The notes under the pieces were generated by a model that made no database searches, was not told where the DNA came from, and saw only the letters and a list, made by a program, of their open reading frames with translations. From Chimonanthus salicifolius (taxonomy: Eukaryota; Streptophyta; Magnoliopsida; Laurales; Calycanthaceae): a DNA stretch of 64,000 bases. A program made the translations under genes and the position numbers. The stretch lies in contig CM023536.1 in the NCBI GenBank assembly GCA_013350335.1, forward strand, positions 10,436,207 through 10,500,206, given 5' to 3'. The stretch's first letter is position 1. Each line of letters begins with the position of its first letter. Positions 1 to 13,584 of this stretch are shown in pieces.

Positions 1-240
1 GTGGATCTTAAGAGTTCAACTGGGCCTGCAAAAGACAACAGCTTGGGCCTCCAGCCCTCCAATGTAGAAAATGAGCCCAACGAAGCCCAGAGGAGAACAA
101 AGAAAACCCAAAACATTTGATTGGCAAAGAGCCAGGGCACATGTCGGACACACCTAACCATGATGAATTGGATGATGAAATTGCTCAATTAGCTTTAATT
201 GAATATGAAAAATTATTGGTATCAAAGACTCGCTTGTTGA
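1..240 (+). other. Coding-like remnant, unidentified
   Basis: The same 240 bases recur at 9841 and 19504. On the plus strand one frame reads a polar, Gln/Asn/Glu-rich stretch and, after a frame change, another reads DELDDEIAQLALIEYEKLL. Both are interrupted by stops in all three copies. In units B and C the sequence is preceded by a T-rich tract ending in AG, like a 3' splice site. Composition suggests a decayed transposon or host exon, but I do not recognise the family. Confidence 0.3.
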
Positions 241-950
241 ATACCAAAAGCCCATTAAATTAATCTAAAATAATATATGGGTCCAATGCTTTAAATCAAA
301 TATTTTCATGTCCAATTGACCCATTTAGCAATCTAAATCCATTGACTCAGGTTTATATATGAATTTAGCTCTCCACACATGCTAAGAGTGGTCCCATGGA
401 GCAACAGTGGAAGGCACCAAGAGAGGAAAGGAACCCAATAAAGCACTTGACATGTTTGAACAATGGGAAGGTCGGCCTATGCTAAATTGGTCCTTTTGCA
501 TGTATGGGTAGGGTTTAATCCTTGTTTGTAAATGCCACATGTCAACTATCAATGGATGGAAATTTATGTAAATATTTTTTTTTGATTTATCCGATATATA
601 TTTGCCGATATTGGCCGATATCTCAGGTTTTAATTTAAAAAAAAATTAGGTGAGAGAAATTTCTCGACCGATATCGAAATTTGAATCCCTAGATGAACAT
701 GTAAAGACACTAGATTGAAATACAATTTTGCTTTGAACAATTGAGTTCTCTCTTTTTGAATTTCTTAGTCTTCAGAATTCTTATTTTCTTTCATGATTAT
801 TGTATGAGTCATTTTTTGTCTAAAGAAATTTCGACCTTATTCTATTAATATAGTGAGAATTTTGAGGTTTTAGTTCATCCACTTGTACAACCGGAGTGAG
901 TTGTCGGGTGGTGCCATTCTGTCGAAGTTAATCGAAGGAGTTTTTTTAGA

Positions 951-2325
951 CTGCGTTTGTTTGAGGTGAAAGGAGGGAGAACACGGGTAACCCTCAGATT
1001 CCCCTGGTTGGTAGCAAGATGGTAGAGGTAAAAAATCTAGATTTTACCTCCCCTTTCACAAATCTGAAACCCTTTGGTATCCAGTAGTATTCATAAGACT
1101 CTGGCCTCTCCTTTCCTTTGTATTCCTCTCAATCTCCTTCATAGCTGTGAATGGAAGTTAATGCGAATCAAATTTCAATCTAACATCTTTATTTTTAAAA
1201 TTGTTAGTTTATTAGAAAAAAAAATTTACAAAAATAAATGAAATATTTTCAACATTATAATTATAAAATAAAAATTTTATTTAAATTATATCTATTTGAT
1301 TTAAGTAATTAAATTTGATAGAGAATAAAAATCTTCTTTTCAATTATTTATTTTCATTTGTTTAAATTTTAAGGTTTTATGTGTTTTACGAGACTAACTT
1401 TATATAAATCCTGGTACTAATAATTTTTTAAAATTTATTAAATTAATAAATTTCATATCATTATCAAATATGCATTTAATTACAAAGGTTAGGCTGTGAT
1501 CCAATTTAAAGCAACCTAAATTAGTTGACTTGAACTAAAAATGAGTTAGAATTTAAAAATAGATTCAGTTATATAGTCCAACATGGATATATGAAGTATT
1601 TTCACTCATAAATGATTTTTTAGGCACTCTTACACAATTTTTTAAAATTTTTACAAAAAATATATATTTTTTTAAATCTTTTAGACTCAGTGTGTTGAAA
1701 ATTCAAGCAAGTTGAACGAAGAGTCCATCTCATTCCCATAACTTTATCTTAGTTATTATTTATTAACTTGGATTTTTTATAAACTATAATAGCGTATTAT
1801 ATTATGCATTTCACATCACTAAAGAACAAATTATGAATTATATGAAAATATGTCTTGGCATTTTTATTTATTTATATTAAAAAAATTACATGTAAAAAAT
1901 GTTTTTCTTCATCTCATTTCTTACGGTTAGAAGGCAAATGCTTATAATCTATAGAAAATTATATAATATTATCATAAGATATATTGTTAATTTTTATGGC
2001 AATTTCTATGGAAAAAATTTCCAATGTTATAGAGAAAAAAATATTTTTATTTTTCTTTTTTATATTATATGAATTTATTAAAAATTATTGATTCTCATAA
2101 AATTCTTAATATATCAAGTTTCCCTTAGTTATAGCTAACAAACAAGATTTTTTATCCTTAGACTAAGTTTTAACTTTTTCACTTCAATTATCAAACAAGA
2201 TAAGGGTAATACTTACTAAGGATATTCATAATTGATCACCCACCCCTTGTTATCCACCTCTAGTTGCCAACCCCTCTAAAATTTACCCCTCATCCAAATA
2301 AAATAAGGGTGATACTTGCTAAGGA
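951..2325. mobile_element. Unit-A-specific insertion, about 1.37 kb
   Basis: Units B and C run straight across this point with about 25 bases; unit A instead has 1.37 kb of AT-rich DNA. The two ends are loosely inverted (GTTTGTTTGAGGTGAAA at the left; the complement of a TTTACCCCTCATCCAAATAA-like end at the right) and resemble the ends of the small MITE at 3429-3607. No open frame of note is present. It is probably a non-autonomous DNA transposon or a nest of them; the edges are approximate. Confidence 0.5.
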
Positions 2326-2600
2326 TTTTCCACATTCATATCGCATTCAAGTCAAATTTTGCAAAACTCTTATTTTCTATCTTGGAGGCATAAACAGGTG
2401 TTAAACCTGATTCAATCATTTAGAATTTTTATTTGATGTATCTGATTGTTAAATTAAAATATTTATTCTTAAAAATTAAAGACAAACATGATTAAATAGA
2501 TTTTATTTTTTGACAATATGATAAATACGATGATAATTCATTTTTCTATATAATTTTATTATAAACAAAAATTATTATGTAATATAATCCATCAAAGCAT

Positions 2601-2857
2601 GATTGCAAATCTCAAAAAAATGAGATATTGAATATCGGTTGATATTTCTTTTCAATTTTTTTCTTTTAACAAATATCAACCCATAAAAGAATTAGAAAAT
2701 TTAAATATCAACCAATATAGGATAATATCGGCCTGGACCCACAGTCAATATCTAAATTTTTATTTTAAAAAAAAAGATTTAGTGACATCTCATTAAAATA
2801 TCGATCGATATCTTAAAATACTATAACACCTATTGTATTGGTTGAGATTTAGGAACC
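2601..2857. mobile_element. MITE, GATATCGG family (unit A)
   Basis: A short element with terminal inverted motifs close to GGTTGCAAATCTC and GAGATTTAGG-AACC, and internal GATATCGGCCGATAT-like palindromes. It is present at the same place in units B and C, so it predates the tandem duplication. No coding capacity. Confidence 0.6.
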
Positions 2858-3428
2858 TTTAGATAAAGCACTTCAACCTTTTTATCCTACTGTGTGTGTA
2901 AGCCTTTTCTAATATAGCTTTTACATGTAGACATTGGAGTGGTGTGATAGTTTTGGCCATGATTATGATTTCCAACATATTTGCTATTCAAGTGGTCAAG
3001 ATCAAATAAATGGGTAATAACAAGACTGCTGCTTTTCAACCTACTTTCAGAAAGTGAAAAGATAAAAGAGCTGTAGCAGGTCAACAGTTTGGGCCACAAC
3101 AATCAATGCTTCCTGACTCATTTCTAATTATACCCATTTCGATAAACACCCAATTAAAAATGATTATAATTTTAAATATTCTCCCATATATTAGAGAATT
3201 CTTTTAGAACTAAAATTAAATTCATTATCATATCATATTAATGATTACATTTTAAATAGAGATTTAAATTAGTTCTCTACATATACAAAAGTCTAAAGAA
3301 AAAAATATAAAATTTAAGTGTATGAGAAGCTCTTAAATATTTTATATTTTTAAAGACAAATAATATTTAACACTTTTTTCTTAATTTTCTTGAGAATTTA
3401 CGATTTATCTATCACATCATGCCATTTG

Positions 3429-3607
3429 GGCTGTATTTGGATGGAGGTAATTTCCTATTATTCTTATTTGATAATTAATAGAAGAATAAAAAATCAACTT
3501 TTTCCGTCCCTTAATTTTTAAAAACCTTTCACAACTGAGGAATTTTCATATTGTCAGGGATTATTCTCCACAATCCCTCCCAAATTTACTCCCATTCAAA
3601 TGCAGTC
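3429..3607. mobile_element. Small MITE (GGCTGTGTTTGGATG ends), unit A
   Basis: About 180 bp bounded by near-perfect inverted ends of the GGCTGTGTTTGGATGGAGG type. Counterparts lie at 11931-12102 and 23788-23969. No target duplication is clear to me, so the superfamily (hAT or PIF-like) is uncertain. Confidence 0.65.
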
Positions 3608-5070
3608 TTAATGTAAAACTCACCTTCCCTGCATGTGAGTGACAGTCGTCTCAGAACAATTCTCCTTATAAAAAAGACTTCTAAGAGTTCAAAGACTAAT
3701 ACTGAAAATAGAATTAATTTTGAATAATTTCTTTATCTAATAGTAAAATCAATTGAAAATAATTTAAATACAATTCACATAAAGTAAATAAATATAAAAA
3801 AGAGTGTGTGTTAATCTGAACCCCATCAGACCTTAAGTCAAAAAATTTCGAAGTAGTAAGTACTAACTAATCCAATAAGTGGTCTATAGAGTGAACCCTA
3901 GTCAATGTGATTTGACTTGCCTCATCTTATTCAATACAAATATTAAATAAATTTAGGAAAAACAAATCTATGGATAACCATAGATTATGGTCATGGGTCA
4001 ATCTCATAAATATTATAACTAAGGACATTAGATACATAAAAAATGAATTTGGATATCTACCTATGTATTGCATGGCTTGCATTAAGATTTTTCAAAACCC
4101 TAAATTGAATGTACTTGTCTTTTGAACTTGTTAATTTCATTTCATTGGAATTTAAAAATATTTATATGTAAAAAATAAATTTAATTAGAGAGATTTTAAA
4201 ATATTAAATGTTTAACTCTTTCAATTACATATATAACACAACTATGAGAGAAATAAAATATGAAATTCATATTATATTTTAAAACAACAAAGGCATTCAT
4301 CCAACAAAAAAAAAATTAAAAAAAAAAATACAGTTAGATATAAAACTATCAACAAATATGTATTGAAAAAATAATCGAGACTTGTATTAAAGATCTATAA
4401 ATAGATATACAATATTTTAAAACTCAGAATTTATAGTTGTTTATGGAAAGTTTTAGAATTAAATCTTCCTCAACAAAAAAAAAAAAAAAAAAACAAATGT
4501 GCAGCAATTTCCACTGCAATAGATTGCATATTCCAACACTTATTGGGCTTGGCCTTTTGCATTGTACTATGAAGGTTATGATTGATCATGTCATTTCATA
4601 TTAGTCATGACAGAGTTTATTTTTCAGACAGTGAGATAATAATTCTGCTCCACGTCTTATATGTGGTCCAAATCTTTGTATTTTCCTCAGATATTTCCCT
4701 AAATCATTGATCCTTTGACTTCATGGATTTTTTTTTTTTGTGTGTGTTTGGTATTTGTGGAGGAAAGTATATTCTTTATGAGCAAAGCACTGAAGTGCAA
4801 AGCATCTTAGGTGAAGAAAATTATGTGCTTTGCTTGAGCATTTTTGGCATTTTATTTAGAAAGGAAACTAGTTTCTAAAGATCTTCAATAATCAACAAAT
4901 GTTATTAAGAAGCACCCTCTTCTCAATCATATGTAAATTAATATGAAAAAAATAAACTAATTGACCACTAAAGAGTATATATAAGCAAGTAAAAAATATA
5001 GAAATTACAAATTGGTTTGAATTTTCAATGAGCAAAAGCTGTCAAGTTTAATTTTTTAAATTCGTCTTCA

Positions 5071-5525
5071 GGGGTGGCCATCTTAACATGAGAAAAGTCT
5101 TTTAGGAGACACGAGTTTTCCAGATTTCTCACTTTGCCTCCATTCGTCTGTATAAGTTTTAGTGGACTTTCAGAAATCGGTTCACTGGATCGGTGCACTG
5201 ACTGAATCAATTGAAAATGAAAATTTGAGGAAAGTGATTCAATCGGTGTCCCGATTTTGGACTCTTTCACATCTCAAGAAAGCAGTGCCGACTGGATCAG
5301 TTTCCTCAAATTTCTATTGCTAAGTGATCCGCTTGGTGCACCAATTTCTTAATAAGTGAAAGGGTCCAAATCGGTGCACCGACCTGATCACTTTCCTCAA
5401 ATTTCTATTTCCAAGTGATCCGATCGGTGAATCGGTCCGGTGCATCGATCCTGTGAACCGATTTCTGAAAGTTTACTAAAACACGTGTCTCCTAAAAGAG
5501 TTTTTCTATGTTAAGATGGACACTC
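5071..5525. mobile_element. Foldback MITE with internal GGATCGGTGCAC repeats (unit A)
   Basis: The ends GGGGTGGCCATCTTAACAT and, inverted, GAGTGTCCATCTTAACAT pair over about 55 bp, including a shared CTTTTAGGAGACACG block. The interior is a set of short repeats of the GATCGGTGCACCGA type. The same element is in unit B, where an LTR splits it. Confidence 0.7.
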
Positions 5526-6712
5526 TTCAGAAATTCAATTCAAAAACTGCGACTGTCATTTTACATTGATTTTTGTAAACTAATCTACAACGGATCATTT
5601 TTTCGTATACAGGGAGAGTAAGTATGCCAAATTCCTCAACATCCAATAGGTAGATTATGAAATATTACACAGGTTTTGATTTGTACACTATTAAATTTTT
5701 CTTAAATGTTGCATGAGTTGATTGATATTTTGAATTTTTTTTATTTCCCTCTTTGACTTCTTAATTTATCAAGGACAAAATTAGGAACAAAATGGGAAAG
5801 TTCATAAAATTGCATCGCCTAGTGCCTCATTAAAAAAAAAAAAAAGTATAAGGTACATAGATCAATTCTTGAAATCCAATGGTCAATATTGCCCATGTTG
5901 AGATGTAAATTTATTTTTAACATATGTTTAGCAAACACTCGAATGTAAGCAATATATTCATGTTTTAATAATCAAGAGACAAATATGAAAATTCATTAAA
6001 ATAAGGTTAGAAGTATATAAATAGTTTTCTTGATGATAATGTGATGATGTGACATCTGAGACATGGTTTGGAGTTTGTATGAGTCTGCTACTCTGAGTGA
6101 AAACCTATGTTTGTCAAAATTTAAATATGACAATTGAAGGCTCCGCATTATTAGGTGTAATATAAAGTAGACTATATAAATAGAGTATATAAGAAGTTTT
6201 GCCTCTATTTAATTATTTTATTTTTTATAGTGATTCAAAAAAAATTAATTTTTTATATATTTCATATTTATGTAATCATTATCATGGTACATTTGATAAG
6301 AAGTCTTGTCGGAGAGATTCATTTAGAAAGTCTACTAGCCCAATTATATTGGAAATACATATATTTAAATATATAGCTTGTTAAAAATCAACTTTATTGA
6401 ATCAATCAAACTATATTTCTAAAGTTCTCTCCAATTTAATTGTTTAAAATTATTTTTTGTAAACTCTAAACTTTTGTATCTTATAAAAAATATGGATAGA
6501 TTAATTTGATTAAGGTGATTTTTGAAGACAACACAAGGAGATACCCTTGGTCAAGTGTATTAGTGATTGTTGTATCTGAAAATTTCTTCTGTATTTCTAA
6601 AAACATCAGATTAATGTGTATTTTGGTTGGAAAAAGTTCGAAAAACCCAAAAATGGTCTCAAATAGACATGCAAAGCTAAAATATGTAGATGCAAATTAT
6701 AAGCCCTTGTTT

Positions 6713-6878
6713 TACACTCCCTCCTTCTCATTTTAATTGTCTTATTTTTTAAGGAAAGGCTCTCAAAAAGCTTATGAACTTCTCTCAAAGAGTAGATAGA
6801 GAGAGAATCAAAATAGCATATCAGACAACTATTTTGGGACAAAATACATTCCAGACAACTAAATTAGGATATATTTCA
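6713..6878. mobile_element. Stowaway-like MITE, degenerate
   Basis: It begins TACACTCCCTCCTTCTCATTTTA and ends with an inverted GACAACTAAATTAGGA block, the CTCCCTCCGTCCC signature of plant Stowaway/Mariner MITEs. The right end has decayed. A counterpart lies at 16918-17096 in unit B. Confidence 0.6.
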
Positions 6879-7266
6879 ATTTCGAACTAAACCATGTGTA
6901 TACCCTCTTTCTATGTTTTTTCAAAAGAATTTCTTTTAAAATGCTTCTTTAGACTACAAATCAAAATAAAAAAAGATTTTTTTAAAAAAAATTATCAACT
7001 GACGACTTTCAATGGCTTGTTTAGTGTTTTAAATGAAAAAAAAAAAAAAAGTTAAGTTAGAACATGAATGTTTTCAGAATGGAGTTCTAATGAACTACAA
7101 ATTTTTTTTTTTTAGTTTAAATTATATTAAATTGTTAAAATTCATATTTGACAACGACGTATTAGTAAAATAACATAGAGGTTGTTTGGTCCAAAATAAG
7201 GTAATAAATATGGCTGATATATATAGTATCGCTCGCGCATGAAATATAATAAACCTCCAAAAGAAC

Positions 7267-7470
7267 GGGTGGCCATCTATACACCCGACTTTTCTTTCAG
7301 CATAGACCTGATTTCAAAATTTCGTGTGAAATTATCATTTTGCCTCTCAGATTTTTTTTTTAAATGACGATTCCTCCACACAAAACTGAGGGGTACAATA
7401 ATAATTTCACACAAAAAATTTGATATCGGGTGTCTCCTAAAAAAATGTCAGTCATCTAAATGACTATCCC
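7267..7470. mobile_element. Hairpin MITE, unit A
   Basis: About 200 bp that folds almost end to end: the left half (CATCTATACACCCGAC, AAATTTCGTGTGAAATTATCA) is mirrored in the right half (TTTCACACAAAAAATTTG, GGGTGTCTCC). The same element is at 17492-17696. No coding capacity. Confidence 0.65.
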
Positions 7471-8937
7471 AAAATAATATCTTCTCCGAAAAGATCCTTT
7501 TGTCCTCCTTTTCTTCTATGAACAAGAGAGTATTTATAAATCTATTTCATTAATCTCAGCCCTTGATCTTAAACAACCTTTACATCCGCCCATTGCCAAG
7601 TTTTCAACTGTCATTGGGCTAAAGCCAGAAGATACTCTAAGCTATTAAGGATGATCAAGAGTACTTATAACGTACTATGCTTATGTCAACTTTGATTCTT
7701 TATAACAACTTTTATATGACCTTTGAACTAGGCCTCGACATCTTAGCACACTCTCGTTTGAACAATACCAAAGAAGAGCATTTCCTCAAAAGCAATCACG
7801 CAAAAAATGGTCCTAACGCATTTCGAGCTAATTGACAAACATTTGCTAAGGCTAACTTCCAATCTTATTTCAATGCTACATCTCGAAGTATCCACATCAT
7901 AAAGGGTATCGGTTTAAGAAGTTTTAGAATCAAATTCTTCAAGTGTAAAAGGTATTTGTCTACTCCAACCTTTTCTTATTTAGATTTGTCCATTTTGAGT
8001 TATTGTCATCATTTAAAAAAAAAAATTGCTCTAAAATAGTCTTGACTTTGGGGTTTGTGTGAAAATACTTTAATGAAATGGAATTTGAGTATTTATAAAA
8101 TTGAATAGAGATGCCTTAATATGATTTATATAGTTTATAGGGTGTTTATGCGTTTTTTCAAGATTTTTTTTGAAACATGGAATCTAAGTTTTATGAGATA
8201 ATTTCCATTTTAGGGTTTCTTGTGGAAAGAAATTTAAAGAAATGTTATACAATTTTTTATGGAATTAAATGAAGAGCCTTTAGTATGGTTGATATAATTT
8301 TTATGATGTTTTTGTGATTTTTCTATTATTATAACATTTTCATGAAATTCAAATTTTCTTTATGAAAAAAATAATAAATTGTAATATAAGATGGGTTGGT
8401 TTGGCAAACGGTGAGGTTGAAAACCTAGTGTTCTGAAGGGCCATATCAGACAGAGGGCGTTATCTGATGATCATAAAAATTATATAGATGGATAGATTAT
8501 CATACAGTAAAAAATGGGACCCATTAAATCATGTTATTCATTGATTTTTTTTAAGATTGAAGACGAACCATTGGACAAATATTTTGATCTGTCATGTTTA
8601 ATCCAACCGTTGAGAATGCATCAAACGAAAATTATGAAGGTTGGATATAAGTATTTTCTAAAAAAAAAAAATTCTAATGAGACCGTATTAAAAAATAAAG
8701 TGAGCCCACATGAGACCTTAGACGCGGAGGCATTTTGTCCCCCATAGAAAATATATGTCATTATAGGACAATGGAAAATATGAATTTCATATAAAGTGTT
8801 TTTCTTATTGGATTTTCATTTTTTATTTTTTTTAAATATTTTTCAATTATTTAGGACATATTTTATTTGTATTGAAATTTCAACTCTCAATGGTTGAATA
8901 TTCTTTAAAAAGGACCACTTTCTAACAAAAATATGTT

Positions 8938-9505
8938 TATAATAGGTTTCTTATTTTTCTCTATTTTTTTATTTTTTTTCCAAATCTTTTTAAAAAAGGC
9001 AAGCCATTGCTCATCGGCCGTTTAAAGGCTGATACGTATTGCATCATCGATAACGTTGTATCGGTAGATACAATATATTTGCTTCTTTTAGAGGAAATAA
9101 ATATACTTTTCTTTAATAAAGTTATTTATTAAATATTTCAAATATATATTTGAATTTTTTTTTTGAAAATATAAAAATTTAGATGTAATTCACTAAAAAT
9201 TGATTAGTAAATTTTTTAAAAAATTTCAAAATAAAAAACATTGGCTAATCTCTGTATTTAAACTATTTAAAGTTTATTAAATGATATTATCAATCACATT
9301 AATGCATTTTACTCTCAATTAAAATTAGAAGTAGCCCCCATGGCCTAACCTTGGTGTGTCCTAAGGGTAGTGGGCTCACCCATGGGGGTTTTACGTTGGG
9401 TATTCCACTGTTTCCCACAAGTAAATTAAATAAAAAAAAAAAAAATTAGAAGTAGCCTTATGGAGGTATTTCACCATAACCCATAGAGTGCAGATGTTTC
9501 TCTTA
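8938..9505. other. Segment of unit A absent from unit B
   Basis: Unit B reads directly from AAAATATGTTTA to the flank before its Stowaway element, whereas unit A has about 565 extra bases here. They hold a GATACGTATTGC/ATCGATAACG stretch and the SINE-like insertion at 9337-9441. Whether A gained or B lost the segment is not decided by the sequence. Confidence 0.6.
9337..9441 (+). mobile_element. SINE-like retroposon, short, with poly(A)
   Basis: About 105 bp ending in a long A tract, flanked by a perfect 16-base direct repeat AAAATTAGAAGTAGCC (9321-9336 and 9442-9457). A poly(A) tail plus a long target duplication is the hallmark of L1-type retroposition. The body is too short for a full SINE, and I cannot identify convincing A and B boxes, so it may be 5'-truncated. 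Confidence 0.7.
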
Positions 9506-9520
9506 CCAGACACAATTTAA

Positions 9521-9712
9521 TATTCTCTCCATCCCATTTTAGTTGTCTTATTTGAAATATTTGTATTTTTTAAGGAACGCTCTAGATAAGACTAGCACTC
9601 CATGTGATCTCATTCATTTTCAACACACTTTATACTATTCCAATATGAATTGAACAACTATTTTGAGACAATCCAAATCATATCAGACAACTAAATTGGG
9701 ATAGAGTGACTA
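9521..9712. mobile_element. Stowaway-like MITE, unit A
   Basis: It begins TATTCTCTCCATCCCATTTTAG and ends with an inverted CAACTAAATTGGGATAGAGTG followed by TA, so the ends match the plant Stowaway consensus and the TA target duplication. It is paired with 19182-19375 in unit B, so it predates the array. Confidence 0.75.
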
Positions 9713-11110
9713 CCTAATACCAAGCCCACAATAAGAGCCCCAAAGGAAGCTCCTCATCATCAATTCATTTTAGTTTATGCAATTTTTTCCCTTTTTAGAA
9801 GGTGAAAACAGTTAGCCAGTAGATATGAAGGAAAGAGATGGTGGATCTTAAGAGTTCAACTGGGCCTGCAAAAGACAACAGCTTAGGCGTCCAGCCCTCC
9901 AACGTAGAAAATGAGCCCAACGAAGCCCAGAGGAGAACAAAGAAAACCCAAAACATTTGATTGGCAAAGAGCCAGGGCACATGTCGGACACACCTAACCA
10001 TGATGAATTGGACGATGAAATTGCACAATTAGCTTTAATTGAATATGAAAAATTATTGGTATCAAAAACTCGCTTGTTGAATACCCAAAGCCCATTAAAT
10101 TAATCTAAAATAATATATGGGTCCAATGCTTTAAATCAAATATTTTCATGTCCAATTGACCCATTTAGCAATCTAAATCCATTGACTGAGGTTTATATAT
10201 GAATTTGGCTCTCCACACATGCCAAGAGTCATGGAGGAACAAAGGAGGAAAGGAACCCACTAAGGCAATTGGTATGTTTAAACAATGGGAAGGTAGGCGA
10301 TATGCTAAATTGGTTCTTTTGTATATATGGCGAGGGTTTAATCCTCGTTTGTAAATGCCACATGTCAACTATCAATGGATGGCAATTTATGTAAATATTT
10401 TTTGTGATTTTCCTATAAATACCTTGTATGGATGTACATGTGAGGACACTAGGTTGAATACAATTATTTTGCTTTGAGCAATTGAGTTTTCTCTCTGAGT
10501 TTCTTAGTGTCTCCTACTTAGAATTCTTATCCTAATTTCTAATTCTATTTCTCAATCTTCGCTTGACCCTTAGGACGAATTTAATTCTAGTTCTTTGAAT
10601 TGAATTAAGAAATTTAATTGTAGAATTCTTATTTTCTTTCATGATTATTGTATGAGTCACTTTTTGTCTAAAGAAATTTCGACCTTATTCTATTATTCTA
10701 GTGAGAATTTTGAAGTTTTAGTTCATCCACTTGTACAACTGGTGTGAGTGGTCGGGTGGTGTCATTCTGTCTAAATTAATATAAGAATTCTTTTTTAGAC
10801 TTGGAGTCCTTTAAGTTTGAATTTCGCACGTTCATATCGGATTCAAGTCAAATTTTGCAAAACTCTTATTTTCTATATTGGAGTCATAAACATGCATTAA
10901 ATTTGATTCAATCATTTATAATTTTTATTTGATGTATCTGACTGTTAAATAAAAATATTTATTGAATGATTAATTTTAATCTTTAAAATTAAATACTAAC
11001 ATGATTAAATATATTTTATTTTTTGACAATATGATAAATACGATGATAATTCATTTTTCTATATAATTTTATTATAAACAAAACTTATTATGTAATATAA
11101 TCCATCAAAG

Positions 11111-11356
11111 CAAGGTTGTAAATCTCGATATCGGCCGATATTTCTCTTTAATTTTTTTTTTAACAAATATCAACCCATAAAAGAATTAGAAAACTTAAAT
11201 ATCAACCAAAATAGGAAATATTGGCATGGACCCACAGCCAATATCTAATTTCTTTTTTAAAAAAAAATGATTTGGATGACATCTCATCAAAATATCAGCC
11301 AATATCTTAAAATACTATAATACCTATCGTATCGTATTGGTTTAGATTTAGACACC
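11111..11356. mobile_element. MITE, GATATCGG family (unit B)
   Basis: Counterpart of 2601-2857 in the second tandem unit, with the same ends and internal CGATATCGGCCGATAT palindrome. Confidence 0.6.
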
Positions 11357-11930
11357 TATATGTAAAGCACTTCCACCTTTTTATCCTACTGTGTGTGTAA
11401 GCCTTTTCTATTATAGCTTTTACAAGTAGACATTAGAGTGGTGTTGATAGTTTTGGCCATGATTATGATTTCCAACCATTCACGTGGTCAAGGTCAAATA
11501 AATGGGTAATAACAAGACCGCTGCTTTACAACCTACTTTCAGAAAGTGAAAAGAAAAAAGAGGTGTAGCGCGTCAAGAATTTGGGCCACAACAATCAATG
11601 CTTCCTGACTCATTTCTAATTATACCCATTTCGATAAACGCCCAATTAAAAATGATTATAATTTTAAATATTCTCTCGTATATTAGAGAATTCTTTTAGA
11701 ACTAAAATTAAATTCATTATCATATCATATTGATGATTACATTTTAAATAGAGATTTAAATTACTTCTCTACATATACAAAAGTCTAAAGAAAAATATAT
11801 AAAATTTAAGTGTATGAGAAGCTCTTAAATATTTAATATTTTTAAAGACAAATTATATTTAACACTTTTTTCTCAATTTTCTTGAGAATTTGTGATTTAT
11901 CTATCACATCATGCCACTTGGACTGTGTTT

Positions 11931-12102
11931 GGATGGAGGTAATCCCCTATTATCCCTATTTGATAATTAATGAAGAAATGAAAAATTAACTTTTTATCTT
12001 TGTCTTTTAATTTTTGAAAACCTTTTGAAGAGAGGGATTTTCATATTATCAGAGATTACTCTCCACAGGCCCTCCAAAATTTACTCCCATTCAAATGCAG
12101 CC
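11931..12102. mobile_element. Small MITE (GGCTGTGTTTGGATG ends), unit B
   Basis: Counterpart of 3429-3607; the left end reads GACTGTGTTTGGATGGAGG and the right end carries the inverted match. Confidence 0.65.
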
Positions 12103-13584
12103 TTAATGTAAAACTGACCTTCCCTCCATGAGAGTGATAGTTGTCTCAGAACAATTCTTCTTATAAAAAATTAGATTTATTAAATTTAAAATGTTATGAC
12201 TTCTAAGAGTGAATTAATTTTGAATAAATTATTTATCTAATAGTAAAATCAATTGAAAATAATTTAAATACAATTCACATAAAGTAAATAAATATAAAAA
12301 AGAGTGTGTGTTAATCCGAACCCCAGCAGACCTTAAGTCAAAAAATTTCCAAGTAGTAAGTACTAACTAATCCAATAAGTGGTCTATAGAGTATTGAACC
12401 CTAGTCAATGTGATTTGACTTGCCTCATCTTATTCAATACAAATATTGAATAAATTTAGGAAAAACAAATCTATGCATAACCATAGATTATGGTCATGGG
12501 TCAATCTCATAAATATTATAACTAAGGACATTAGATACATAAAAAATGAATTTGGATATCTACCTATGTATTGCATGGCTTGCATTAAGATTTTTCAAAA
12601 CCCTAAATTGAATGTACTTGTCTTTTGAACTTGTTAATTTCATTTCATTGGAATTTAAAAATATTTATATGTAAATAATAAATTTAATTAGAGAGATTTT
12701 AAAGTATCAAATGTTTAACTCTTTCAATTACATATATAACACAACTATGAGAGAAAATAAAATATGAAATTCATATTATATTTTAAAACAACAAAGGCAT
12801 TCATCCAACAAAATAAAATTAAAAAAAAAAATACTGTTAGATATAAAACTATCAACAAATATGTATTGAAAAAATAATAAAGACTTGTATTAAAGATCTA
12901 TAAATAGATATAAAATATTTTAAAACTCAGAATCTATAGTTATGTATGAAAAATTTTAGAATTAAGTCTTCCTCAACACAAAAAGAAAAACAAGTGTACA
13001 GCAATTTCCACTGCAATAGACTGCATATTCCAACAGTTATTGGGCTTGGCCTTTTGCATTGTACTATGAAGGTTATGATTGATCATGTCATTTCATATTA
13101 GTCATGACAGAGTTTATTTTTCAGACGGTGAGATAATAATTCTGCTCCACGTCTTATATGTGGTACAAATCTTTGTATTTTCCTCAGATATTTCCCTAAA
13201 TCATTGATCCTTTGACTTCATGGATATTTTTTTTTTTCGTGTGTTTGGTATTTGTGGAGGAGGAAAGTATATTCTTTATGAGCAAAGCACTGAAGTGAAA
13301 AGCATCTTAGGTGAAGAAAATTATGTGCTTTGCTTGAGCATTTTTGGCATTTTATTTAGAAAGGAAACTAGTTTCTAAAGATCTTCAATAATCATCAAAT
13401 GTTATTAAGAAGCACCCTCTTCTCAATCATATGTAAATTAATATGAAAAAATAAAATAATTTGACCACTAAAGAGAATATAGAAGCAAGTAAAAAATATA
13501 GAAATTATAAATTGGTTTGAATTTTCAATTATAATTTTTCAATGAGCGAAAGCTGTCAAGTTTAATTTTTTAAATTCGTCTTCA

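Larger units (their letters stand above)
1..9840. repeat. Tandem array unit A (about 8-10 kb unit, non-coding)
   Basis: The first bases of the window recur almost unchanged at 9841 and again at 19504, and the collinear match continues through each unit, so this is a direct tandem repeat. The window opens inside the array, so the true unit boundary is unknown and the phase used here is arbitrary. I see no plausible gene; open frames are short and AT-rich. Unit A has private material relative to B and C: about 1.37 kb at 951-2325, a GATATCGG-family insertion near 560-690, and about 565 bp at 8938-9505 that contains a small SINE-like insertion. Confidence 0.9.

Noticed and set aside
4474..4495. 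Poly(A) tract as the end of a processed pseudogene
   Set aside because: The A-run varies between the tandem units, has no target duplication, and is preceded by no gene-like sequence.
9795..10028. 77-codon minus-strand frame conserved at 19458-19691
   Set aside because: Conservation is explained by the tandem duplication, and the frame shows no family features.
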